Shown here: positions 1-10,520 of the stretch, piece after piece
Numbering within the stretch: the first letter of the stretch is position 1
Layout of the letters: the number at the start of each line of letters is the position of its first letter
Assembly (NCBI GenBank): GCA_036186865.1
Contig: AP025062.1
Span: forward strand, 9,050,410-9,114,409
DNA from: Eustoma russellianum
Lineage: Eukaryota > Streptophyta > Magnoliopsida > Gentianales > Gentianaceae
Length of the DNA stretch: 64,000 nt
Direction: 5' to 3'
Notes under the pieces: generated by a model
Told to the model about the DNA's origin: nothing
The model's input: only the letters and a program-made list of their open reading frames with translations
Databases searched by the model: none
Made by a program: the position numbers and the translations under genes

Positions 1-1212
1 ACCAGACGAGACCTTTGCTAGTTGTCTCCACTGTTTACAGGCTTACTGTGATCCTTTAATGCAAATCTACAAACCAGAGCAATACAAAATATTATATTCT
101 TACTCATCATGGTAGTATCATCAACTACTGCATTGTTTGTATCGTCAACAAGGCCTCTTTCAGACACATCAGGTCTTTCCTCCAACACGCCAGCGTTATC
201 AGCTTCACTTTCCGTGACACATTCCGTTGTAGATGTTAAAAGATTCCCTTGCAGCGAACTTACGACATCACTAAGCTGTCTACGACCTACAAAACCAAAT
301 TCACATAACGACGCACACAACCAGGAAGCACGATCCATGATAAGTGAAAAAAATAAGTAACAAATTCCCAACGACTAACCTTTCTTTGATACTGAAAAAC
401 ACACCACAACAGCAAGTAAAACAGCAATAGACGCTCCAAAACCTATTACTAGTATAGTACCTCCTGCATGAACCAACATACTTAGTAATTCTATTGAAGA
501 ATTAGAAACAATAATAATACTATTAATATTCTGACAAACTTTTAGTCAGCATACGACCAACCACTAAGCATTGAAGTAACTGTTCATCATCAAATGAAAT
601 AAAGTACAAAGAAAAGAAGGGAAGGAAAAAAGGCCTCCTAATCCTCTACATAATCCCACCAATTCTGCTTAGCATTGAAATAATTGTACATCATCCAATG
701 AAATCAAGTACAAAGGAAAAAATAATTACAAAGCCGCCAGATCCTCCACATAATCAACTAATTCTGCTGGCTGATGAGATACTTTTCCATGCTTCTGGTA
801 ATTTCATTAGTCAATAACTAGCTAAAGGATGCTAGAGATAAATCTAACCTACCATTACAATCAAAGCTGCAGAAAATACAACAAAGAAGAACAGCTCCAC
901 ATTTCATTCTCAATCAAAAGAAAAGCTCAAATGCCAAAAGCAATGAAATAAATAAAAACCTTTTTTCTTTTTCGCCTCTACAACTGGAGCTTCGACAACT
1001 GCCCAGCCATTGTAGTCGTCCCCGGCACCTTCCTTAGTTGAAGCCCACGAAAGCTGAAGATCTTCCTGCCCAACTGAATCGGAAACTGAAAATATCCTAT
1101 GGTTATGGGGTCTAAAAGCCCGGTAAGAAGAAAATTTGCAGTTGGGATGACATAAAAATCGAATCTTTGAGGAATAATAATACAGGGGAAGAGGAGCAAC
1201 ACAATGGCCCAT
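1..1212 (-). CDS. Unidentified gene, possible plastid-targeted membrane protein, 5' part (4 exons, runs off window)
   Basis: Proposed coding exons, in transcript order: 960-1212, 380-463, 104-286 and 1-30, continuing beyond the window. All three junctions are GT-AG and phase 1, so the frame stays open throughout. The start is the ATG at 1212. Residues 1-50 are basic and Ser-rich with few acidic residues, like a plastid transit peptide. An acidic/Gly stretch with GWAVVEAPVVEAKKKK follows. Exon 2 encodes a Gly/Ala/Val/Leu hydrophobic segment of about 22 residues, flanked by Lys clusters: a single membrane helix. Exon 3 is acidic and Ser/Thr-rich. Exon 4 rests only on splice-site logic. I do not recognise the family; plastid location is inferred from composition alone. 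The gene is far from the transposons on its right and shows no lesions. Confidence 0.6.
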
Positions 1213-2134
1213 TTCTTCTACTTTTTCTTCCTATTTAGTGATTAAGGAATTGAAATTAGATTAGGGCTTTGGGGCATCTGCATTGTAGAGCCAGTGAGTT
1301 GTTGACTAGAACTGGTAGTGCCCCAAAGGCATACTGCCAGAGTTGCCAGAATTTAGCCGCTAATTGACGCATACATTGGTCGAGTACGAATTTCATCAAT
1401 TCTTTGGTTTAAGAGTAAAACGTATCCCAACGACATCAAATAATATCGTTATTTCTGATGAGTCCTCTAGCTTTATACGTGTATAAATAACATATTAATA
1501 GAGATATGGTATGGTAATGTGTTAGTAAAAGAATTTAGTAATAAATAAGCTATCTTGCTTGATGAATGTTTTAAAGTGAATCATAAAATATATTTAATGA
1601 TGTATGTGTTTATCATTTTCTTGGTTTAATAGATAAATTCTATAAAGTAAGACAACTTGATTTGATCATGTCGTTATATAGAAAGAGAAATAAGATAGAT
1701 AAAGACAGACCGAGCATAGAAAGAGGGTGTTGCATACCCTTGCTTTTTGGAAAAAAAAAGAAAGTTTTGAATAAAAAATATTTTTGCAAATACAAAGACT
1801 TAATATTTTTTAAAATGAAGTCGCGCTTGTATTATTGAAAGATATCCTCCGTTATGGTGGAAGAAAACCGTATTACATCAAATGTATCATATGTAAAAAG
1901 GTAATGACATGAGCTTAAGATTGCCAACCTCCAATCATATACGATATGCCGCATTAAAACATTGCCAGGTAAAACCACCATTGTGGATAAAACTCTGGCG
2001 AAGAAAAAAGCGTACATATGTATATGGTTGGAGTTCATTGGCGAACGAATTACAATGGAGAAAAAATAATCCAACAAAAGCATGTGCTCCCATAGTCTTT
2101 GAGTCTCGCAATTGCAGTTAAGATAGCAGCGCAT
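1213..2134. other. Intergenic, no gene seen
   Basis: AT-rich sequence upstream of the gene at 1-1212. It presumably holds that gene's promoter, but I see no convincing TATA box. The short open frames here have no recognisable protein features. Confidence 0.5.
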
Positions 2135-3031
2135 CTAAATCCTTGAGTCGCAACGAAGTAAAGCTCTCGAAGTATGCCACAAAAGAAATACACCCGGCAT
2201 TAGTATAACGCAGAAAAAGAGATAAGGAATGCATATCTTAGCAAACGTACCCATGTTGCCTGCGCTCATGTAGAACACAGGCAACAGTAGCTCAGTCCAG
2301 CCAAATATCCACGGGCCGCAGCCCCAGGATTGAACAGTGAAGTCATATTGCCATGTCTGATACTCCATCATGATGCATCGTTTTCGGTTGTGATGTATGG
2401 TAGCTCCAGTCGCAGTCAGCAATTTATTGCATAGAAGTTCTAGCGTGCAAGCAAGCAACAAAGGTGTGAAACCAACAAAAAAGAAACATTGAAGATATAT
2501 GAATGAATAGGTGATGGAATTGTACCGACGTTGCCCATGCGCACATGCGGCATAGGCAACCCATAAACATTGACACCAATCCATTAAAGACTTGTTAACT
2601 TTTAACGATTGTGTGGAACTGATACATCTAGAATGATTGCGGCTCGCACTTCACTTGGAAGGGATTGCATAGAGGAATACCTGGTCAACCCAGCTGAATG
2701 GTATCCATAGCGTGCAAGCATATGAGCAGCAGTATTCGTTTCTCTAGGGCAATATGAAATGGTTGAGGCATTGATGCGTAGAAAACCTAACGTGCACTGC
2801 AAGTCTGCAGCTAGCTGACCCGTGTAGCACTCCGACGAAGATAAATAGTGGAGTAACAGACGACAATCTGTCTCAATAATTAACTGATCATACTTTATAG
2901 CATAATATATCAATGCATATGTCAATGCTAATAATTCCGCTCGCAATGGTGTTGAAGATGGTAGGGTGAAACAGATTGCAGAAACCAACTGTCCCTGATG
3001 ATTGCGCAGCACCGCTCCTGCTGCCGTAGTG
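2135..3031 (-). pseudogene. LINE retrotransposon 3' part: RNase H domain (2602-3031) and 3' tail
   Basis: The minus-strand frame at 2602-3012 encodes the plant LINE-type RNase H module: a LRAELLALTYAL helix, then IIETDCRLLL, then an ending like NTAAHMLARYG. The domain's N-terminal strand (KLKINVDAA) lies 10 kb away at about 13034-13070, because gypsy-1 sits inside this domain. If gypsy-1 and one TAGTG copy are removed, the two halves read in one frame. The stretch 2135-2601 is probably the LINE's 3' untranslated tail; no poly(A) end or target duplication could be fixed. The upstream reverse-transcriptase part is annotated at 13034-14278. Confidence 0.75.
3027..3031. repeat. Target-site duplication TAGTG, left copy
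   Basis: The 5-bp TAGTG lies directly left of the LTR start at 3032 and is repeated at 13029-13033 right of the other LTR. This defines gypsy-1 as a single integrase-mediated insertion into the LINE. Confidence 0.93.
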
Positions 3032-3303
3032 TGTAGCGCCCCGACCCAGACAACGGAATCTGAACCGGTTCACCCGTCGTAGCTTACTGAGAAGACTACA
3101 AGACGTCTCATCTCTCGAATACACATCATCAATGACGTAAGAGAAATAAATACGAAAACATATCTCCATAAATCTAAATCATCAAATCAATACGTCAAAG
3201 ATAACGAGAATACTCAAATGTATATGGTCGCAGCCATCTAAAACCTCCAATGAAATCAAACCAGAATTAACAGAAACTATCTAATCTAATCTCTCCATAA
3301 GGC

Positions 3304-3351
3304 CTATGCATCCCATTCTGCCCACTCGCCGTCATCCTCAATGAAAATCAT
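3304..3351 (-). CDS. Conserved LTR micro-ORF, gypsy-1 3' LTR copy
   Basis: ATG at 3349-3351 and TAG at 3304-3306; the product is MIFIEDDGEWAEWDA. The same peptide is encoded in the other gypsy-1 LTR, and related peptides occur at the equivalent place in gypsy-2 and gypsy-3. Codons just upstream are also conserved (Y-D before the Met). Most differences between gypsy-1 and gypsy-3 are at third positions. Translation is unproven; function unknown. Confidence 0.4.
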   Translation of the reverse strand: MIFIEDDGEWAEWDA

Positions 3352-3720
3352 ATCATAACTGGGTTCATCTGCAAAATCAAAGGCAGTACCCTTAGCGAAA
3401 AACGCTAGCAAGTAACCCGCTTATAAGACATACGGGATCATCACATGGTAAGACATGAGTAATAGATAACTTGAGGGAATTGAGGGGGCACATGTCTTGT
3501 AAATTTCCAAATGTAAATTTAAATAACGCAGTAAAGCAAGTACGACAAATTGCTCACATTTAACAATTCATTGGCAATCAAGTATCGCACACGTTCGTAA
3601 CACATTGACTCTCGTGATGCATGTCAAGATATGCACTACACTACTCATTCATTTATGCATGAACACTTTCTCTTTTAAAACAGTGCAATGCATGACATAA
3701 TGCCCGGTCACTTCATATAA

Positions 3721-3958
3721 CTTTATACCCTGTAACGCGCTCCGGCTTATATTTCCATCCCGGTTTACGTTACAGACAACTTTATACCCTGTAATGCACC
3801 TCGGCTTATATTTCCATCCCGAGTAGCATTACAGACAACTTTATACCCTGTAACGCGCCCCGGCTTATATTTCCATTCCGGTTTACGTTACAGTCTTTTG
3901 TGCCCTACAATGCGCCCCGGCTTAAATTTCCATCCCGGTTTACATTGCAGGTCACCTT
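3721..3958 (-). repeat. TATA-like tandem repeats in gypsy-1 3' LTR
   Basis: Four units of about 60 bp. In element orientation each consists of GTTACAGGGTATAAAG followed by a short spacer that includes a CCGG stretch. The leftmost TATA motifs are intact and the fourth (near 3895) is degenerate. The other LTR repeats the array at 11211-11450. Confidence 0.8.
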
Positions 3959-4454
3959 CGCAATCTGTGCCGAAGCACCTTTTTTTTTCAAATCAATATG
4001 CAAATGCACGTGCCATGATGCAGGACTCCTCATTTCATTCTCATTCCACATGCTCGTATGCAATTCACATAAGTAGTTCATGTACACATGCGCACGTACA
4101 AGCATACACAAGTTTCCAATAACGTACACATCATAACTTAGGCTTCCACCATCACGTCAACCCTTAGTCTTGACTCTAAGATTCACAACCAAGGCCAATA
4201 TCCCTAACCATTCCTCATTGAACTCCAAACACCTCGTACATTCATCTCCTAGCCCATCTAAGTCATTCACGTTGAAACTCGATTCGAGAACCCATTGAAG
4301 TCACCAATATTGTTTCACCATCTTAGGTCATGTTCCCAAGGCTTAGACTACCTTTAATCAGGTCTTAAGAAGCCTCTAAGGTCACCCCAAAGATTCCCCG
4401 AGCTTCCCTATTTCTTTCTCTATTTTTCCACAAAACTGGGGGACATCACCCCCT

Positions 4455-4692
4455 CACATCGATCGATCTATGTACTTCATACCCTCACATCGATCGATCG
4501 ATGTCCATCAGAGGACATCGATCTCTCAGCCCTTCCTACATCGATCGATCGAAGTGACTTCATCCCCTCACATCGATCGATCGATGTCTATCAGAGGACA
4601 TCATACCCTCACATCGATCGATCTATGTACTTCATCCCTTCACATCGATCGATCTATGTACTTCATCCCCTCACATCGATCGATCGATGTCC
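4455..4692. repeat. CATCGATCGATCGATG palindrome array, gypsy-1 3' LTR
   Basis: Seven copies of an 18-bp palindrome (ACATCGATCGATCGATGT or one-base variants ending CTATGT), spaced 30-50 bp and separated by short spacers such as CTTCATCCCCTC or CCATCAGAGG. The copy in the other LTR is 11945-12182, and a shorter version lies in gypsy-3 at 47522-47760. Confidence 0.9.
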
Positions 4693-5537
4693 ACGATTCT
4701 AGCACAGAAACTTTGCGATTTTCGCAGAAACTACAAAACCATAACTCCAATTGATCCCAAACTTCATCCCCATCAATCCAAGCCTAAACCCTGCTATAAT
4801 CTCATGCTTAAACCATGAATTAAACGCTACACAATTACAAATCACAGATTCAAGCCTAACACACGACTCATCCATCACAACAACCCAAAATCCTTCCTCT
4901 CTCTCTCAAACCCACGCATCCACGCAAGCACATCAAGAGGGGATTCAAGGGATAAGGATTTGCAGGATTTCACAGATTCAACAACAACAACAATCACATT
5001 TTCATATACATCGGCCAAATCTTGAAACGAAAGCACATAAACATATACACATAATCAAAGAACGAATCTACTGCATGGTGATCCAATTTGATAACAAAAT
5101 AGGCCATTTTTCTTTCACAAAACGTAGGAACTTATAAACAGATTACTTGCCTTTGATTACTCGAAGTCGGATTGGGAAACGAACTAAGGCTGGATCAATT
5201 CTTGGAGGATGTCTTCTTCTTCTCCTGGAAGAAACGGCTAGGGTTGTGAGGAAGCGTCGTTGGTTTCTGAATAGTGAAGAAACTGACGCTTTGTCAGTTT
5301 ATATATGGTCAGGGAAAAGTTTGGTGTTTCTAAATTATACTATTATCTATTTATCTTAAAGGATAACTTAATTATTTAATTCTAATTTAAATATAATTAA
5401 TTTCTAATATTAAATCCATCATTAATTTCTAATTAATCCTCATATTAATGCCTAACCTAATTCTCGTTGACCGTCATTAATTCTCGAAAATTCTTCTTCG
5501 TCTTTTAATTACCCTACGAAGGGTGCGGGGCATAACA

Positions 5538-5550
5538 TCCCTCCCCCCTT
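5538..5550 (-). other. gypsy-1 polypurine tract
   Basis: In element orientation AAGGGGGGAGGGA directly precedes the 3' LTR, the expected plus-strand primer for reverse transcription. Confidence 0.85.
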
Positions 5551-5582
5551 ATAAGAAGTTTCGTCCTCGAAACTGGTGTACC

Positions 5583-7469
5583 TTATTGGAAGAGGTGTGG
5601 ATATAACTCTTTCATTTGCTCTTCAAGCTCCCACGTAGCTTCGCGCTCTGTATGGTTACTCCACTGAACTTTGACATACGGAATGACGCGTCGGCGTAGG
5701 ACTTGATCTTTTCTGTCCACAATCCTCATTGGATGTTCTTCGTAAGTGACGTCTTCTTTCACATCTAAGGGTTGGGCTTCAAGGACATGGCTTGGATCCG
5801 ATACGTATTTCCGTAGTTGAGATACGTGGAATACGTTATGGACTTGGGATAAACTCGGAGGTAAGGCTAGTCGGTATGCTCTTTCACCGACTTTACCCAA
5901 AACTTCGTAAGGACCAATATATCTAGGGCTCAAACTTGCCCTTCACTCCAAATCTAGCCACTCCTTTGGTTGGTGNNNNNNNNNNTCCAAATCTAGCCAC
6001 TCCTTTGGTTGGTGAAACTCGTAGGTAAACCTTATCGCCTTCCTCAAACTCCAACGGTCGTCTCTTGGTGTCAGCCCAACTTTTACTACGATCTTGAGCC
6101 ACCTTGAGTTTCTCTCTTATCACCTTGACCTTTTCCACTGTTTGCTCAACCAACTCGGGTGCAGTGATTGTCCTTTCTCCAACTTCATCCCAACAAATTA
6201 GGGATCTGCACTTACGCCCGTATAACGCTTCGAATGGCGCCATGCCAATTGCACTGTGATAGCTGTTATTATAGGAGAACTCCATTAACTTCAACATGTT
6301 ATCCCAACTCCCTTTAAAATCCAAGGTGCATGCTCTCAGCATGTCTTCTAATGTTTGGATGGTCCTCTCGGATTGTCCATCCGTTTGCGGGTGGTATGCT
6401 GTGCTCATTCTCAACTCTGTACCCATAGCTTTCTGGAACGCCCTCCAGAACTTAGAGGTGAACTTGAGGTCACGGTCCGATACGATGCTGACTGGGACTC
6501 CATGTAGGCTTACAATGTTATCCACATAGATATTGGATAACCTCTCATACGAAGTACCATGTGGCATGGCTAGAAAGTGAGCCGTCTTCGTTAATCGGTC
6601 TACAATTACCCAAATCATCTCGTTTCCATTGCGGGTCTTGGGTAGTCCCATTACGAAATCCATCGTCACGTGCTCCCACTTCCATTCTGGAATCTCTAGT
6701 GGCTTCATCAAACCACCAGGTCGTTGATGTTCCGCTTTGACTTGTTGGCATATCAAACATCTCTCAACATATGCCGCTATTGACCTTTTCATCCCTATCC
6801 ACCAATAGTTTCTTTTGAGGTCCTTATACATCTTAGTACTTCCGGGGTGGATAGACATCCTTGAGTTATGCGCTTCTTGAAGCAATTCTGTTCGGAGCTC
6901 GTCTTTACTTGGCACGCATAACCGATTCTGGAACCATAGACTCCCATCTTCTCGTATCTGGAAATCCTTTACCGGTCCTGTGGATAATTTGTCGCGGATC
7001 TCTTTCAGTGCCGGGTCCTCATACTGTGCCTCTTTGATTCGGTCTACCAAGTCTGGGCTGATAGACAAAGCTGTAAGGACATTTGCCACTGAATTCACCA
7101 ATTCAAGATCAAACTCTTCGATCTCTCTTTCCAACGGAGACTGTCTTGCGTGGCTAGACTTTCTGCTCAACGCATCTGCCACTCTGTTGGCTTTGCCCGG
7201 ATGGTAGTTGATGGTCAAGTCATAGTCCTTGAGTAACTCTAACCATCTCCTTTGTCTCATGTTCAACTCCTTCTGCGAGAATAGATACTTTAAGCTCTTA
7301 TGATCAGTGAACACAGCACATTTCTCTCCGTATAGATAGTGTCTCCAGATCTTAAGAGCAAATACCACAGCTGCGAGCTCCAAGTCATGCGTCGGATAGT
7401 GCTGCTCGTATGGTTTCAGTTGTCTTGACGCGTACGATATGACTCGTTCGTTTTGCATCAAGACACAAC
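5583..7469 (-). pseudogene. pol: gypsy-1 pol, RNase H - integrase - chromodomain-like part
   Basis: This is the exon after the 70-bp intron; it opens with CVLMQNERVISYASRQL. RNase H follows (HDLELAAVVFALKIWRHYLYG, FTDHKSLKYLF). Integrase has its zinc-binding part (C-x2-C in CLICQQ), then the catalytic core with MDFVMGLP, a DRD strand and the HPQTDGQSERT motif. The GPY/F region (YIGPYEVLGKVG) and a chromodomain-like C-terminus (VKVQWSNH..EATWELEEQM) close it. One extra nucleotide in an AAA run at about 5932-5934 shifts the frame just before the GPY/F region, so the last 117 codons are out of frame. The scaffold gap adds 39 bp (13 codons, in frame). Otherwise intact. Confidence 0.9.
5947..6014. 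other. Assembly gap with duplicated 29-bp flank
   Basis: Ten Ns (5976-5985) are flanked by the same 29 bp on both sides (5947-5975 and 5986-6014). This is what an unmerged contig overlap bridged by a placeholder looks like; it is not biological. Confidence 0.9.
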
Positions 7470-7539
7470 CTATAAACAGAGGGTTAGTTTAGGACTTGCA
7501 TAAGTATATACAATGCATTAATTGTAATGGTGTACATAC
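7470..7539 (-). other. Spliceosomal-type intron in gypsy-1 pol (RT/RNase H junction)
   Basis: In element orientation the 70 bp begin GTATGT and end CTGTTTATAG. A CTAAC branch-like motif lies about 20 bp upstream of the AG. Removing it joins a Gly codon in phase 1 and restores the conserved GLG-CVLMQ sequence at the RT/RNase H boundary; reading through hits a stop. An intron of 69 bp sits at exactly the same place in gypsy-2 (24199-24267). Confidence 0.75.
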
Positions 7540-7540
7540 C

Positions 7541-9060
7541 TAGTCCTTTCTTGGACGCGTCACTATAGATCACGAAACCGTCGGTGCCGGAAGGTTGTGC
7601 CAACACCGGGGCTGTGGTCAATCTCTTCTTGAGCTCAGTAAAGCTCTGCTCGCATTCAGCAGTCCATTCAAATTTAGTCTTCTTCTGAGTAAGTCGACTC
7701 AATGGTACTGCTATCGTTGAGAATCCCTCAACAAACTTCCTATAGTAGCCTGCCAAGCCTAGGAAGCTTCTGACTTCGGTCACATTTGTGGGTCTTGGCC
7801 ATTCAGTGATGGCTTCTATCTTCTTAGGATCCACAGAGATCCCATCTTCAGAAATCACGTGACCAAGGAAGGCTACACTTCTCAGCCAAAATTCACACTT
7901 GCTGAATTTGGCATAGAGCCTTTGTTGCCTCAGAATTTGCAACACCACTCTTAGATGTTCAGCATGAGCTTGTTCGTCGGGGGAATAGACCAAGATGTCA
8001 TCGATGAACACTACTACAAATTGGTCTAACTGTTCTCGGAATACAATGTTCATCAAATCCATGAAAGCTGCTGGGGCATTAGTTAGTCCAAAAGGCATCA
8101 CTAAGAATTCATAATGCCCGTATCGGGTCCGAAAAGCCGTTTTAGGTACGTCTCCGTCTTTCACAAGCAGCTGGTGATACCCTTGACGAAGATCGATCTT
8201 TGAGAACCAGCGAGCTCCTTTTAGTTGGTCAAATAAATCCTCGATCCTTGGCAGAGGATATTTATTCTTAATGGTGATCTTGTTCAACTCCCGATAGTCA
8301 ATGCATAACCTCATGCTGCCATCTTTCTTCTTTACGAATAGAACTGGGGCTCCCTAAGGTGATACGCTGGGACGTATCAATTTCTTGTCTAACAACTCTT
8401 GCAGTTGCCCCTTCAACTCCTTGAGTTCAGCCGGAGCCATTCTATAAGGTGCCTTAGATATAGGCTCGGCTCCAGGGATCAAGTTGATCTCGAACTCCAC
8501 TTCTCTCGTTGGTGGTACTCCCGGTAGGTCGTCTGGAAACACATCCTTGAACTCGTTGATCACCGGGATTTGGTCCATAGAGGGAACCTCCTGCTTCGCG
8601 TCTAGAGCATATACCATAAACCCCTCTGCTCCTTTCTGTAAAGCCTTAAAGGCCTTAATCGCCGTCATGTATACCTTCTTTGGGGCTTTGGTTATCTTGG
8701 TATTTCCTTGCACCGTGACGTCATTCATCTCAGGGTCTTTGAGGGTCACTTTCTTGAGTTTACAGTCGATATTGGCATGATTCTTGGTCAACCAATCCAT
8801 GCCCAATATTATGTCAAAGTCCTTCATCGGTATTGGGACTAGAGTCACTGAGAAGAGTTTCCCATCTAACTCCAAATCACAGTCTTTGTACTGATGGTGA
8901 GAAATCAGTACTTGTTCACCTGCTGCCTGTACCCTAAATGGGTTCTCAAGCCATTTGGGTAGACAGTCGAGTCCTTTGGCGAATCGCTTAGAAATAAAAG
9001 AGTGGCTAGCGCCACTATCAAATAACACGTTTGCAGGCACGTTGTTAACTAAGATCACAC
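7541..9060 (-). pseudogene. pol: gypsy-1 pol, protease - reverse transcriptase part
   Basis: Begins directly after the 107-bp intron. The aspartic protease carries the DSGASHSFIS active-site motif near the start and ILGMDWL later. The RT follows: YRMAPAELKELK, RLCIDYRELNKITIKNKYPLPRI split over segments, GYHQLLV, MPFGLTNAPAAF and the catalytic VVFIDDILVYS with both Asp present. The conserved Trp codon of the SPWGAPV motif is TAG (8354-8356), cutting the RT off from the protease. The exon ends at the RT/RNase H junction at 7540. Apart from the TAG the frame is open. Confidence 0.9.
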
Positions 9061-9167
9061 CTATCATGAAAGTGCAGCACATAAAGGTCTCATATAAAGC
9101 ATATTGAATCATCAACTTAAAAGGCTAAAGTTCAACTTAAACAACTATTATTTAACTTAGATCATAC
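9061..9167 (-). other. Second spliceosomal-type intron in gypsy-1 (zinc knuckle/protease junction)
   Basis: In element orientation it begins GTATGA and ends CTTTCATAG; it is AT-rich and contains stops. Splicing in phase 1 joins VVTG to VILVNN directly before the protease. gypsy-2 has the homologous region without any insertion (about 24800-24840), so this intron is present in only one of the two families here. Confidence 0.65.
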
Positions 9168-10245
9168 CTGTCACCACGTTTGCGTCCCCTTGGACTTCAG
9201 CATCTGTCATGGCGTGGACTCTCGCGTTAGGCCTGCCTTTCTGCTGCTGGGCTGGCCCTGCTCCGGCTTGAGCTTTAGGGTCCCATTCAGGACAATCCTT
9301 GATCCTATGGCCTGCTTTCCCACATTTGAAGCACACACCAGTTATCTTCCAACACTCACCTACGTGTCTCCTATGACAGTGGGGACACTCCGCGGGTGCC
9401 TGGCGATTGGGTTGATTTGTCTGCGGTGCCCTTTGAACCGGCTCCGCTTGTCCTTTTCTGGGAATCTTGACCCAACGTCCGGGTCTACTACCGCCTTGCT
9501 CCACTTTTGGCCTCTTGCTCGTCTCCTCTCAGGCATCTCTCGGCTGTGACCTACGCATGTCACTCTCAACACGATAACAGGCATCTAGCATCTCCTCAAA
9601 AGTTTTCAAGCTTGACCCCGCTATTGCAGTCCGAATGCGGGGGTTCAGTCCTTCCTCAAATTTTAGCATTTTCATTCGGTTGTTTTCCAGTACCAAGGGT
9701 GTAAACTTACCCAAGGCATGAAACCGATCTGCGTAATCAGAGACAGACATCCTTCCCTGTTCGAACTTGTCAAACTGTCTCATTTTCTCCAAAATGGCAG
9801 TCTCTGGCACATAATAGTCCTTGTAGGCCTTCACAAATTGACTCCACTGGATTGGAGAAGTCATCTTGGGCGAAATGCCGTTCCACCATGCATTCGCTCT
9901 GCCAGTCAGAAAAGGCGTGGCTACATCCACCTTGTGTTCTTCAGGCACTTGTACAAGCCTGAAGCATTTCTCTATCTCATCAAGCCAAAACCCAGCCACC
10001 TCTGGGTCAGTTGTCCCTTCAAAGTTTGGGGCGTGCATCTTGCGCATCTCTCCAATATAGTACCTTATGCCGTGCTGCGGTGGTGCTGACGCAGGGGGTT
10101 GTTGCTGTTGTTGCGCCACTCCTTGCGCTATCACTGTGATAGCATCGATTAGCGCCTGAGGTACTAAAACTGGGGGTGGTGGTGGTGGAGGGTTATCGTT
10201 GTTTCCATTGCCACCGTTTCCTTGATGGTCTCTTCTGGGAGGCAT
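9168..10245 (-). pseudogene. gag: gypsy-1 gag with CCHC zinc knuckle
   Basis: I place the start at the ATG at 10243-10245 (MPPRRDHQGNGG), 275 nt after the 5' LTR, because this opening is usual for plant gypsy gag; an upstream in-frame ATG at 10305 is possible. A Pro-rich stretch is followed by the retrotransposon gag fold (FWLDEIEKCF, ANAWWNGI, QWSQFVKAYKDYYVPE, MSVSDYADRFHALGKF). A basic region leads to CPHCHRRHVGECW and then the CCHC knuckle CFKCGKAGHRIKDC. An in-frame TGA at 9529-9531 separates the gag fold from the knuckle; it is consistent with a CGA-to-TGA change. Confidence 0.88.
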
Positions 10246-10505
10246 TTCCTGTAAGATCACGCTCATAAGTGTCGAGTAGTTCCAAAAATAAAACTTGAAA
10301 TCCATAAGGGGTACAAGGCGTAGTTCGTCAGGTACAATGATTACATTTATTTGATTACTCTAATCGCGCTCGTACACACACCCATCCCAAATCAAACTTA
10401 AATCTAAGATTGCATACTTAAACTAATAGATCAACTTAAGGTAAAGATCATAACTTAAGACTCTACATGTCATAACCTAGGTCTCCGAGGTAGATCTGAA
10501 GCCTA

Positions 10506-10518
10506 GGCTTTGATACCA
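10506..10518 (-). other. gypsy-1 primer-binding site (tRNA-iMet)
   Basis: In element orientation TGGTATCAAAGCC starts two bases after the 5' LTR. It matches the plant initiator-Met tRNA 3' end except for one base (A for G). Confidence 0.88.
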
Positions 10519-10520
10519 CC

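Larger units (their letters stand above)
3032..5537 (-). repeat. gypsy-1 3' LTR
   Basis: 2,506 bp, TGTAGCG...CATAACA on the plus strand, the downstream LTR in element orientation. It contains four 60-62 bp repeats with TATACCC (3721-3955), seven copies of the palindrome based on ACATCGATCGATCGATGT (4458-4690), and a 15-codon micro-ORF (3304-3351). It matches the other LTR at over 99% by eye. Confidence 0.93.

Noticed and set aside
2135..2584. 149-codon minus frame with Trp/Cys/Leu-rich segments (possible membrane protein)
   Set aside because: It lies in the 3' tail of the LINE, has no recognisable family, and its hydrophobicity follows from T-rich sequence on that strand.
3721..3958. Regular 60-bp repeats resembling a CRISPR array
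   Set aside because: They lie inside a plant LTR, are duplicated in its partner LTR, have similar rather than unique spacers, and no cas genes exist in a nuclear plant context.
4470..4754. Frame with HRSIDVH and HIDRSM repeats
   Set aside because: A translation of the CATCGATCGATCGATG palindrome array; no sign of coding.
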